From JAAURB01 sp049649525 (GTDB taxonomy: Bacteria; Cyanobacteriota; Cyanobacteriia; Cyanobacteriales; Microcoleaceae): a DNA stretch of 64,000 bases. The stretch lies in contig JBARZE010000012.1 of the NCBI GenBank assembly GCA_049649525.1, positions 60,307 to 124,306 of the forward strand, read 5' to 3'. The notes under the pieces were generated by a model, which had not been told where the DNA came from, did no database searches, and was given only the letters and a program-made list of their open reading frames with translations. A program made the translations under genes and the position numbers. Shown here piece by piece: positions 8,593 to 17,303 of this stretch; within the stretch, counting starts at the first letter, position 1, and every line of letters begins with the position of its first letter.

Positions 8593-9447
8593 ATGGTTGC
8601 TTTACGCAAAAGCTTAAAACTTTCTAAGGTTGAACTGTCTTATTTAGAATGGAATGGTACAAATAAAATTCCAAGCGCTACTAAGCTGCTTTTGCTTCAT
8701 GGTTTAGCCGATCATGCTTTAGTTTGGAGTAGTTTGGCAGAAAGCTTAGGGTTAGATTATCACATTATTGCCCCTGACTTAAGAGGACATGGAAATAGTA
8801 CGAAACCGGACAAAGGCTATGGGTTTGATGAGATTATTGCAGATTTAGAAGAATTTATTCATCAATTACAATGGTCTAAAACTCATATCTTAGGACATTC
8901 TTGGAGCGGAAAACTATTACCCATCTGGGCAAAAAAACATCCAGAACGATTTCAAAGTATGATTTTAGTTGACCCGATTTTTATTACTCGAATGCCAAGT
9001 CTTTTTAAGTTAACTCTGCCGCTTGTTTATCAACGGTTAGATTGCTTAAAAGGAATGGGGCCGTTTGAGAGTTTATCCGAAGCAGAATTAAAAGCACGTC
9101 AACTGAGTCAATATTCAGGATGGAGTGAATTACAGCAAGATGTTTTTCGAGCAGGTATTGAACAGAAAGAAGATAAAAAATGGGGTAGTAAATTTACAGT
9201 GGCGGCTCGTAATCAAATTTTTGAAGCTGTGATAGAAACCCCTGGTTTGACTGAATTGATTGATATTCCAAGCTTACTAATTATTCCCGAAAAAGGGGTT
9301 AATCGGATGAAATGGCAGTTAAAGCCTTATCAAAAGTATCTTAATAATTTAATGATTAAGGAGGTTACGGGGAATCATTGGCCGTTTCTGATCAATTCAA
9401 AATCGTTTAATCGAGTGGTTAAGCAATTTTTAGCACAATCAATTTAA
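8593..9447 (+). CDS. Alpha/beta hydrolase fold protein
   Basis: A 284-residue alpha/beta hydrolase: the LLLHGLAD oxyanion region (about 33-40), PDLRGHGNS, the nucleophile elbow GHSWS (Ser near 103), an acidic-residue strand around LIIPEKG, and GNHWPF with the catalytic His near 265. The elbow ends in Ser where Gly is usual. Substrate unknown. It lies 45 bases before the likely TTG of the phosphodiesterase gene, so the two may be cotranscribed. Confidence 0.85.
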   Translation: MVALRKSLKLSKVELSYLEWNGTNKIPSATKLLLLHGLADHALVWSSLAESLGLDYHIIAPDLRGHGNSTKPDKGYGFDEIIADLEEFIHQLQWSKTHILGHSWSGKLLPIWAKKHPERFQSMILVDPIFITRMPSLFKLTLPLVYQRLDCLKGMGPFESLSEAELKARQLSQYSGWSELQQDVFRAGIEQKEDKKWGSKFTVAARNQIFEAVIETPGLTELIDIPSLLIIPEKGVNRMKWQLKPYQKYLNNLMIKEVTGNHWPFLINSKSFNRVVKQFLAQSI

Positions 9448-9492
9448 TTTCCTATATTGGTGATTTTTTTTAATAAATTAGAGGCAGAAATC

Positions 9493-10212
9493 TTGACCTT
9501 AGAAATTATTGCTCATCGAGGCTTTTCTAGTATTGCACCTGAGAATACATTAGCTGCTTTTAAAGCGGCAATTCAACATCAGGCAGATTCAGTAGAATTT
9601 GATTTACAGCTTTCTGCTGATGGAATTCCGGTTATTTTTCATGATGAAACGTTAGATAGAATTACAGGAAAACCTGGTAAAATACAACAGACAACATCAC
9701 AAGCGTTGAAGCATTTATCAGCAGGAAATTGGTTTTCTGATAAGTTCAGTCTAGAAACTATTCCGACACTGACCGAAGCCTTAGACACTTTAAAAGATAT
9801 TAAAAAATCTCTTTATTTTGATGTGAAGCCTCACTGTCAATGGTCAGATACAGATATTGAATTATTAATTCAAGACTTGATCGCAAAAGGAGTTTTAGAA
9901 AAGTCAATTTTAACATCATTTGATGAACAATTTTTAGCGAAATGTCGGCAAGTCTGTCCTACAATTCAGCTAGGATATTTTGTCACTGATGTTGCTGAAT
10001 TTTCTCAACAACTGGAAAAAGCAAAAGCAAAAGGAAATGCAATTATCAGTAGTTGGTATAAAGTGTTGTTAGAAGAACCAAGCTGGGTCAAAATTAGCCA
10101 AGATCAAGGCGTTAGTCTTGTCACATGGACAGTTGATCGACCGGAATATTTACAACAGCTTGTTAAAATTGGGATTAAACGAATTATTACTAATTCTTTG
10201 ATTGGGACTTAA
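9493..10212 (+). CDS. Glycerophosphodiester phosphodiesterase
   Basis: A GDPD-family enzyme of about 239 residues (UgpQ-like) that hydrolyses glycerophosphodiesters to glycerol-3-phosphate and an alcohol. The catalytic IIAHRG (His near residue 8), APENTLAAF, VEFDLQLSADG and VIFHDETLDR motifs are all present. I favour the TTG at 9493, which has AGAGG eight bases upstream and puts HRG close to the N-terminus; an in-frame TTG at 9457 would add 12 residues. No signal peptide, so cytoplasmic. Converges on the next gene with 22 bases between. Confidence 0.92.
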   Translation: MTLEIIAHRGFSSIAPENTLAAFKAAIQHQADSVEFDLQLSADGIPVIFHDETLDRITGKPGKIQQTTSQALKHLSAGNWFSDKFSLETIPTLTEALDTLKDIKKSLYFDVKPHCQWSDTDIELLIQDLIAKGVLEKSILTSFDEQFLAKCRQVCPTIQLGYFVTDVAEFSQQLEKAKAKGNAIISSWYKVLLEEPSWVKISQDQGVSLVTWTVDRPEYLQQLVKIGIKRIITNSLIGT

Positions 10213-10234
10213 TTGAAGATGCACGAAAAAGAGA

Positions 10235-11596
10235 TTAATCTTTGACAAAATGAATGAATTCATCGGCTTCTTTTAAAATCGGATTAACATCAAACCAATA
10301 GTCTTTTTGATAACGGTATTCAAACACCCAAAGACTTTGCAATAAGGTTTTAGAATCAGTTAATCCACTTAATTTTTTCGTTTTTGAAACTTGATTTAAC
10401 ATGATCCATTCTTCGGGTTCTATTGCTAATAAAAGCTGAGAACGACGTTGTAAAATCACCTCTTCTAAGATTTGCCGAGAGAGGGGTGGATCTTGTTTTT
10501 GTAAGCAACTATAGAGTAATACAAGCAGACTGCGAACATGACCTCCACTAATCAGACAAAGGCGATCTAAAGTATCCATATGATCAAAAATATCTGTCAC
10601 TAAAGTATGATAATTATTCGGGTTCATCTTAGGAAAAGCTCTAGTTAAAATTAGTTGTCTGAGTAAATGAATTCCAGCTTGACAAAGCTGATTATTTTGT
10701 AGTTTAACTGGAATCATTGGTAAAGTTTTTGGATCGCCACCAAATTGATTTGTCAGTTGTCCTAAATCATTAGAAAAAATTAGTGCTAAAGGAATAGTAT
10801 AAACCACATGACAAGACAGTTGATTCAGTTGATTACCCCGATCAATAAATAAATATTCTGGTTGAGATCGCCCAGAAATAGTTTGAGAACTAATAATACG
10901 ATCTAAGTTATCAATAATAATCACGACTCCAGCTTGATTCAGTTGCTGAATTTTTTGAACAAAGGGTATTATTATTTCTCGATTAATCAGCTCTAAAATA
11001 TCACTGGTTCGAGGTTCTAAATATTGTCGTAAGAGCGCCCGAATTTCTCGACTATTTCTGGCTCGTGCTGTAATGGTTTGAATTAATTCAGCCAGCGATA
11101 GAGATTGATTGAGATTAAAATCCGGATAATTAATCTGAGCAATTTCACTTCCTGGACTATCCATTTTATGATGAGAAACTTTCACCATATCCCACAATAT
11201 GGCTTGTAATTCGGTTGCATATAACTCCACCCCAACTGATTCAATACTTTCACTCACCTGACGAACAATGGCGAGTAAAATATCGGTAATCTCAACATCA
11301 GCCATATTTAAGTCCTGGCTAGACTCAAAGTAAACCACATGAAATCTGCTTTGTTCAAGTTCGGCTTTGAGGCGAAGTAATTCAGTTGATTTTCCCGAAC
11401 CAATATGACCTGTAAACAGTTGACAAGTGGGGGCATCGGGTGAAAGAATTGTAATGGTTCGAGCAATTTGTTTGATCAGTTTTCCGCCACGAACTGAAGA
11501 AAAATCAATATAATAATCTCGATCTTCATCGGTTCCGACATTGAGGGTTTTGGCAGGGTTAGAAGCTCGAAAAAATTGACCTACGTCCAGTTGCAT
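10235..11596 (-). CDS. P-loop ATPase of unknown function
   Basis: A 453-residue protein with Walker A FTGHIGSGKST (about 61-71) and Walker B VVIIIDNLDRI (about 225). The rest is helical, with an SGGHVRSLL segment reminiscent of the sensor region of AAA/STAND ATPases. No membrane segment, nuclease or sensor domain is recognisable. I cannot name a family. It follows the J-domain gene on the same strand, with 87 bases between. Confidence 0.75.
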   Translation of the reverse strand: MQLDVGQFFRASNPAKTLNVGTDEDRDYYIDFSSVRGGKLIKQIARTITILSPDAPTCQLFTGHIGSGKSTELLRLKAELEQSRFHVVYFESSQDLNMADVEITDILLAIVRQVSESIESVGVELYATELQAILWDMVKVSHHKMDSPGSEIAQINYPDFNLNQSLSLAELIQTITARARNSREIRALLRQYLEPRTSDILELINREIIIPFVQKIQQLNQAGVVIIIDNLDRIISSQTISGRSQPEYLFIDRGNQLNQLSCHVVYTIPLALIFSNDLGQLTNQFGGDPKTLPMIPVKLQNNQLCQAGIHLLRQLILTRAFPKMNPNNYHTLVTDIFDHMDTLDRLCLISGGHVRSLLVLLYSCLQKQDPPLSRQILEEVILQRRSQLLLAIEPEEWIMLNQVSKTKKLSGLTDSKTLLQSLWVFEYRYQKDYWFDVNPILKEADEFIHFVKD

Positions 11597-11683
11597 ACTG
11601 ATTGACTGACATCTTGCGTTTGAAAGCGGTTAATTATTCTTGCCGCTATTTTATCTAGTAGCGGGACATTTTTTAATTTGAAT

Positions 11684-12778
11684 TTATGCACCAAATAACC
11701 ATCCTAAACCCAGTCCAACTCCAGAAACGGCTGCAAGAATGAGAAAGGTATGAAATTCATTCAAATATTCGGTTAATTTCTCTGCCGCTACCATCTGAGA
11801 AATCACTCCAGCAACAATTGCGATCGCACCCCATGATCCAATGATAACGTCTGAGCCACTGCTTTCTATGGCCCGCAGAACTGCTTTTGAACCCGCTCCT
11901 GTCCAAGCTCCGACCCAAGCACCCAGCCCAAACCCGAAGACGCTGCCGACTCCCATTTTGCGTTTAGCATCAAAAGCGGCATCGGAGATTATGCCAATAC
12001 TAACCCCAATTACCGCCCCCAATAAACCGCCTATCAGAGCGCCAATTCCATTTCCGGTGCGAGTCCCTGCCACCAAACCCGCAATGGCAAAAACACCTCC
12101 CAAGGTGAACACCCACAGGACGGTTCCAGAATGAGCCTCAGACCCAGCAATGGCCCCTAATGCCCCGCCAACGAAAGCCCAAACTGCGGCGGTAATGAGT
12201 CCTCCGACTTGATGGCCCGCAAACCAACCCGCGATACTTCCGGCAAAAATCAATGCCAGTAACCAGGAGTGCTGAGAGTCTCCGCCGCTGGCGGCAGAAA
12301 TGGCGATGGCGATCCAAGCCATCCAGGTAAAGGCCCAAGCCCAGCCGGGAATTGAGACAACCGCCAAAATCCAACCCACCAGAATATAGCTAAAAAATAC
12401 GCTCATCAGCCATCCCCAAGGCATCTCAGCCTTCGTCGGCGGGGCAGGAGGGCTGGGGCGAGTGTAGGTATAAAAGGGGGTTGAAGCGCTGGCAGAACCC
12501 TTGTAAAATCCACGATTATAAGGCGATGTGGGGGTGGGTTTGGTGGGGGTAGAGAATTTTACAGAAGATTGAGGTTGGCTCAAAAAAGCCCGGAGTTGGT
12601 CGTGAGCATGATTGATTTCTTTAAACTTTTGTTCTGCATAAAGTTGTTGGCGAGAATCTTGGGGATAGCGGTCAGGATGCCACAATAAGGCCAAGTTCCG
12701 ATAAGCCTGCTTTACCTCCTCTGAGGAGGCTCCTGGCTGTAAGTTCAAGATTTTATAGTATTCTTTAATCTCTTCCAC
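11684..12778 (-). CDS. Membrane-anchored J-domain protein
   Basis: A 364-residue protein with an N-terminal J domain (about residues 6-66: YYKILNLQPGAS, HPDRYPQD with the HPD motif near 34). It lacks the Gly/Phe, zinc-finger and C-terminal domains of DnaJ. A Pro/Ser/Thr-rich linker leads to a Gly/Ala-rich region of many hydrophobic segments (about 120-364), resembling glycine-zipper membrane helices. It would recruit DnaK to a membrane site. The start is GTG at 12778; the nearby ATG is out of frame. Confidence 0.85.
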   Translation of the reverse strand: MEEIKEYYKILNLQPGASSEEVKQAYRNLALLWHPDRYPQDSRQQLYAEQKFKEINHAHDQLRAFLSQPQSSVKFSTPTKPTPTSPYNRGFYKGSASASTPFYTYTRPSPPAPPTKAEMPWGWLMSVFFSYILVGWILAVVSIPGWAWAFTWMAWIAIAISAASGGDSQHSWLLALIFAGSIAGWFAGHQVGGLITAAVWAFVGGALGAIAGSEAHSGTVLWVFTLGGVFAIAGLVAGTRTGNGIGALIGGLLGAVIGVSIGIISDAAFDAKRKMGVGSVFGFGLGAWVGAWTGAGSKAVLRAIESSGSDVIIGSWGAIAIVAGVISQMVAAEKLTEYLNEFHTFLILAAVSGVGLGLGWLFGA

Positions 12779-12863
12779 GTTGAAGATTCATAAACCCTTG
12801 TGTTAATTGTCGCAATTTATCAGGGGACTAGCAAACTCGATATTACTTTTGAGATGGATTCAG

Positions 12864-13445
12864 ATGATGCCAAACCATATTAAATTAGGAAAATACTTAA
12901 CGTTAGAGGATTTTTGTACTTGTACTCAAACTTATCAAAACTATACTGACAAAATTAACCCTTTTCCTGAAAAAGAAGATAGTTTAACCGCCATCAAAGA
13001 CCTGAATCAGTGGATTATTGATCCGGTTATTGATCATTTTGGCCGGGAACAGTTTCAATTAACTTATGGATTTTGTTCCCATGATTTAAGGCGATATTTA
13101 GAACGTAAAGATCCGATTACGGGTTTAAAAAATGGTCGGGTTGCCCCCCGTTTGGATCAACATCTTGCCCATGAAGTCAAGAAAAATGGTGAGTTTTATT
13201 GTAGTCGCTTGGGGGCGGCGTGTGATTTCCGCATTCAGAGTTTATCGAGCGATCAATTAGTGGAGTGGATTTTGAACCAGAAATTACCTTTTGATTCTCT
13301 ATATTTCTATGGTAAAGATCGACCGATTCACATTAGTTATGGGCCTCAACAGAAACGAGATATTTGGACGTTTACGCCTCAGGGGCTACCGACAAAAAAA
13401 GGAATTAAAGCTTGGGTTAATCAGGCTAAATCTACGTTAAGTTAG
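12864..13445 (+). CDS. Peptidase M15-like protein
   Basis: About 193 residues. LTLEDFC near the N-terminus and YGFCSHDL resemble the M15A D-Ala-D-Ala carboxypeptidase fold. Candidate zinc ligands are His of RLDQH, Asp of RLGAACDF and His of PIHISYG. A loop of about 16 residues separates DQH from GAACD, where classical enzymes have the compact H-x-x-G-x-A-x-D. A peptidoglycan-related role is inferred only. I prefer the ATG at 12864 (a second ATG follows) over a TTG 57 bases upstream. No signal peptide is obvious. Confidence 0.65.
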   Translation: MMPNHIKLGKYLTLEDFCTCTQTYQNYTDKINPFPEKEDSLTAIKDLNQWIIDPVIDHFGREQFQLTYGFCSHDLRRYLERKDPITGLKNGRVAPRLDQHLAHEVKKNGEFYCSRLGAACDFRIQSLSSDQLVEWILNQKLPFDSLYFYGKDRPIHISYGPQQKRDIWTFTPQGLPTKKGIKAWVNQAKSTLS

Positions 13446-13487
13446 TTTTTTTATTGATATTAAAAAAATCAATGATTTAACACTAGA

Positions 13488-14789
13488 TTATCTCTCAAAA
13501 TTCTCTATTAATCTTTGGGCTAATATTACGGCAATTACGGCAATTACGGCAGTAGAAACAGTAAAAATAGAGAGAGAACCCTCGGAAATTATACCAATGG
13601 CGGCTAGTGCGATCGCAACGGCTATACTGATTTGTTTAAGTTGCTGAGTGGTTCGATAAGCTGAGTTACAAGAACTGCAAATTTGAGTATGGCGAGAAAA
13701 TCGGTTACTTAGATTTACTGTTGTTGAAGTGGGAATATGTTTGTGTTTAGTATATCCTTGATAATGAGGTAATTTTGAACCAAATTGATCGAGCCATTTG
13801 CGATATTCGATTAGCAATAAATCTGAGGTTTTTAGGGGTAAATAGGTTTGTTTAATACTTTGACCCGATTGATTAATATAAGTTTCTTGGGCTTGAATTA
13901 AATATAAATCTTCTTCAAACACTTTATTCTGACGAAAATGCTCTAACCAACGGGGTTTTAATTTAAATATTCGACTATAAAAGTTACCTAATCTGCGGGC
14001 TAAAATCCGAGAACGACCGGGTGCTAAAGGTACGGCATATAATACAAAAGCTGTGATCGAACCAAAGCTATAGGTGACTAAATAAGGAGCAATAAATTCA
14101 ACGTTATTCCAAGGGATTTGTGGATTACCAAGTTTACGATATCTGCTTTTAATTCCGACAGAAGAAACAGACATCACTTCCATTTCTAAGGGCTGTGCAT
14201 CTTCTCGTTTAATCTTATATTCTGTGCGATCGTGACTAATACAAACATGAGCTGGATCTAAAAAGTTTTCAATTAAATAAGTTTGATCAAACGGTAAATC
14301 TGTGACGGTATCGACTCGAAATAATCCGGGTTGTTCTAAAGCAGGTATTGTGGGAATTTGAGCAGTATCAGCTATTTTGGGGTCTCCTAACCACACCCAA
14401 ATTATCCCTTGATGTTCGACCACAGTAAAGGATTTGACACAAGCATTTTTAGGGATTTGAGCGGTATCCGGTAAATGAGGAATATGTAAACAATTGCCTT
14501 GAGAACCCAATTGCCAACCGTGATACAAACATTCGATTTTACCATCAATTATTTGTCCGTCTGACAGTTTTGCCGCCCGATGAGGACAGCGATCTTGCAA
14601 GCAAATAATTTCTCCAATTTTATTTTTAAATAAAACTAATGGCTGATTATAAATTGAAAAACTATAAGGACGATCATCAGGGAAATCTTGAAGAAATGTC
14701 ACCGGATACCAACAATTTTCCCAATCAAATTGAGAGTCTGATTGTTTTGTTGTGTTAACCGTTTCAGGACGTTGGGGAGTAACAGTCAT
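13488..14789 (-). CDS. Rieske oxygenase of the pheophorbide a oxygenase/Tic55 group
   Basis: A 433-residue Rieske non-haem iron monooxygenase. The [2Fe-2S] ligands C68, H70, C87 and H90 follow the C-x-H-x16-C-x2-H spacing. The mononuclear iron site is FLDPAHVCISH. A CSSC pair (371, 374) precedes one or two C-terminal membrane segments, the arrangement known for plant PAO, PTC52 and Tic55. Plant relatives act on chlorophyll breakdown products or protochlorophyllide; the cyanobacterial substrate is unknown. Likely thylakoid-attached. Confidence 0.88.
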   Translation of the reverse strand: MTVTPQRPETVNTTKQSDSQFDWENCWYPVTFLQDFPDDRPYSFSIYNQPLVLFKNKIGEIICLQDRCPHRAAKLSDGQIIDGKIECLYHGWQLGSQGNCLHIPHLPDTAQIPKNACVKSFTVVEHQGIIWVWLGDPKIADTAQIPTIPALEQPGLFRVDTVTDLPFDQTYLIENFLDPAHVCISHDRTEYKIKREDAQPLEMEVMSVSSVGIKSRYRKLGNPQIPWNNVEFIAPYLVTYSFGSITAFVLYAVPLAPGRSRILARRLGNFYSRIFKLKPRWLEHFRQNKVFEEDLYLIQAQETYINQSGQSIKQTYLPLKTSDLLLIEYRKWLDQFGSKLPHYQGYTKHKHIPTSTTVNLSNRFSRHTQICSSCNSAYRTTQQLKQISIAVAIALAAIGIISEGSLSIFTVSTAVIAVIAVILAQRLIENFER

Positions 14790-14941
14790 GTTGGATAAAC
14801 CGAATAGGGTTAATCTGGTTCTATTTTACTCATATAATCCGATACGTTTAGCAATCAGTCTTGCCGGAAAATGATATTTAAGTGCATAATAGCTGAAATA
14901 TTGGGTTTAAACACCTGAAAACGAAAAGGAATCATAAATTT

Positions 14942-15661
14942 ATGGCTTGGCAACGTCCTGATGGTAGACAAAGCGATCAACTGCGTGCGGTACAATTTGA
15001 ACGAGATTATACTCGTTTTTCTGCTGCCTCGGTTTTAGCAACCAGTGGAGACACGAAAGTTTTGTGTAATGTAACGATACAGCCGGGAGTGCCTCGGTTT
15101 TTGACCAATAGTGGCCAGGGATGGTTAACCGCAGAATATCGGATGTTACCGGGGGCAACTCAACAGCGTCATTCTCGCGAAACTTTTAAATTATCAGGAC
15201 GGACTCAAGAAATTCAACGGTTAATTGGACGTAGTTTGAGGGCAGCGGTGGACTTGAAAGCGTTGGGAGAAATGACGGTGATGGTGGATGCAGATGTCAT
15301 TCAAGCCGATGCTGGGACTCGGACAACCTCAATTACTGGGGGGTTTGTTGCGGTCGCTGATGCTTTTAATCAAATGGTACAACAAGGTCAATTAAAGCAG
15401 TCACCAATTCGTCATCAAATTGCTGCAATTTCTGTGGGTTTATTGGAAGGAGAACCGTTTTTAGATCTTAATTATGATGAAGATGTGGCGGCAGAGACTG
15501 ATTTTAATGTTGTGATGAATGACCAATTAGGCATTATTGAATTACAAGGGACTGCTGAAGAAAATAGTTTTACTCGTATGCAACTGACAAAAATTATGGA
15601 CTATGCTGAAAAAGGGATTCAAGAACTGTTTAAAATTCAGCGTCAAACTTTAGAACAATAG
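14942..15661 (+). CDS. rph: Ribonuclease PH
   Basis: A 239-residue phosphorolytic 3'-5' exoribonuclease that trims tRNA 3' ends. Family landmarks are MAWQRPDGR at the N-terminus, GDTKVLCNVTIQPGVP, GWLTAEYRMLPGAT, R-E-x-x-K-L-SGRTQEIQRLIGRSLR, ADVIQADAGTRTTSITG and DLNYDEDVAAETDFNVVM. Full length and intact. It converges on the histidine kinase gene with four bases between them. Confidence 0.98.
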   Translation: MAWQRPDGRQSDQLRAVQFERDYTRFSAASVLATSGDTKVLCNVTIQPGVPRFLTNSGQGWLTAEYRMLPGATQQRHSRETFKLSGRTQEIQRLIGRSLRAAVDLKALGEMTVMVDADVIQADAGTRTTSITGGFVAVADAFNQMVQQGQLKQSPIRHQIAAISVGLLEGEPFLDLNYDEDVAAETDFNVVMNDQLGIIELQGTAEENSFTRMQLTKIMDYAEKGIQELFKIQRQTLEQ

Positions 15662-15665
15662 AGTA

Positions 15666-17114
15666 TTATTGAGCATAATTTAGTTCAGTAAAGGTGAGTT
15701 TAAATAGTGTTCCACAACGACTATCAATTTCTAGAGTGGCTTGAAGTTGTTGAGTCAGAGTCCGAACCAGTTCTAAACCCAGAGAGTCAACTTGCTGAAA
15801 ATTGAGGTTTGCTGGGAAACCAATACCGTTATCATGGATTTGTAAACAAATCTGATTCATATTATTTTGATTCAAAAATACTTGAATTATTCTATTTTCT
15901 TGTTTGTTAAAAGCGTGTTTGAAAGCGTTAGAAATTAATTCATGAACAATTAAGCCACAAGGATTTGCAGTCTCAATATTGATAATAATCGGTTGTAGCT
16001 CAAGCTGAATTTCGACAGGAGAGTTAAGAGAAGTATTATAAGATTGATTTAAATAATAAATTAAAGATTTTAAGTAATTGGCAAAATTAATACTTTTTAA
16101 GTTAGTGGTTTTGTAAAGTGTTTCATGAACCAGTACCATTGAGTAGATTCGATCTTGGCACTCTTTTAAAATTTGACTTAATTGACTATTGTCTAAATAA
16201 CTACTTTGAAGCTCAAGAAGTTGAGAAACAATAAATAAGTTGTTTTTAACTCGGTGATGAATTTCTCTTAAAAGTAATTCTTTTTCTTCTAAAGCGGTTT
16301 GAATTTTTTTCTCGGCTTTTTGTCTTTCTATGACTTCAATTTTTAGCTGAGCGTTTGTTTGCTTTAAATCAATAAATTGATCATAAATCGCTTTTGAGAG
16401 TAGTCCGATTTCGTTATGGGGCAGTTGTTCTGGAACATTAAAGACTAGTCCTTGTTGATACTGTATTAAAGAGTGATAAAGCTGATTAAATGGTGTTAAA
16501 ATTGCTTGCCTCAGCAATATACCAATTAATACTAAAATAATTAAACAGCCGCCAATTAGCAAAAAAATAGAATTCAAAAAAGTAAACCATGCCTTTTCAA
16601 AAATAGATTGTAAATCAAGAACAAGAATGATAAATTTAGGTGGAGTTAATGAGGATTGTATAGGTGTGATATAAATGAAAATAGGCTGTTTCTGAATTTT
16701 TAGAGAACAATAAATGGGGGTTTGTAGTTGACTAATTTTTTGAAGCTGTGACTCTATTTTTGCAAATAATAAGTGAGTTTCGGGTATAATCTGATGGGGA
16801 GTACTTGCCATCAAAATTATACTTTCTGCATTCATAATTATCACCTGAATCATATTCGGCATTTGGCTAACCGTTTGCAGAATTGGTATTAATTTATTTT
16901 TATTTTCTAGTTTAATTAATTCGGGTATAATTAACTCCAAGCTAACCGTAATTGATTGGGCTTGGTTGCGGATTTGTTGCTTGGAATCTGCGATTTTCCA
17001 ATAATAGTTTATACTCAGGATAATAATACCAATAATTAATAGCGTGACTCCAACACGAATGAGAAGTTGTCGAAAGAGTCCAGGCTGATTTGAAGAGGGT
17101 TGCAAGTTGAGCAT
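15666..17114 (-). CDS. Membrane sensor histidine kinase, HisKA_2 type
   Basis: A 482-residue kinase with a membrane helix at about 16-36, an extracytoplasmic sensor region to about 175, a second helix (177-203), a HAMP-like linker, a coiled coil, then the HisKA_2 dimerisation box LLREIHHRVKNNL with phospho-acceptor His near 286. The HATPase domain follows, with N box ELISNAFKHAF and G box HDNGIGF. The signal and the partner response regulator are unknown; no regulator gene is nearby. Confidence 0.92.
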   Translation of the reverse strand: MLNLQPSSNQPGLFRQLLIRVGVTLLIIGIIILSINYYWKIADSKQQIRNQAQSITVSLELIIPELIKLENKNKLIPILQTVSQMPNMIQVIIMNAESIILMASTPHQIIPETHLLFAKIESQLQKISQLQTPIYCSLKIQKQPIFIYITPIQSSLTPPKFIILVLDLQSIFEKAWFTFLNSIFLLIGGCLIILVLIGILLRQAILTPFNQLYHSLIQYQQGLVFNVPEQLPHNEIGLLSKAIYDQFIDLKQTNAQLKIEVIERQKAEKKIQTALEEKELLLREIHHRVKNNLFIVSQLLELQSSYLDNSQLSQILKECQDRIYSMVLVHETLYKTTNLKSINFANYLKSLIYYLNQSYNTSLNSPVEIQLELQPIIINIETANPCGLIVHELISNAFKHAFNKQENRIIQVFLNQNNMNQICLQIHDNGIGFPANLNFQQVDSLGLELVRTLTQQLQATLEIDSRCGTLFKLTFTELNYAQ

Positions 17115-17263
17115 TTTTTATTTTCATCATCCACTTTATCCCGATTTTAAATAATACAATAGATCTCGGATTAACCACTAATCGATTGACAGATAAAGAC
17201 GTTACAGGTAACCGCTCGGCTAAATTATTGATCGGCTGAATATTGTACAAAAAGAGGGATGCA

Positions 17264-17285
17264 GAGACATTCTATAGAACATCTC
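17264..17285. repeat. Palindromic GAGAC...GTCTC-type element
   Basis: A near-perfect 22-base inverted repeat with GAGA/TCTC ends and a TTCTATAGAA core, located just after the glmS stop. On the glmS strand it is followed about 10 bases later by TTTTT, so it may also act as a weak terminator. It resembles the hairpin at 53279-53306. Confidence 0.5.
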
Positions 17286-17303
17286 CACAACATTATCAAT
17301 CCT

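Noticed and set aside
8593..9447. Haloalkane dehalogenase or epoxide hydrolase assignment
   Set aside because: The nucleophile of the hydrolase is Ser (GHSWS), not Asp, so these families do not fit.
11841..12374. ORFs opposite or overlapping the J-domain gene
   Set aside because: Pro/Ala-rich shadow frames of the Gly-rich membrane region; no start signals.
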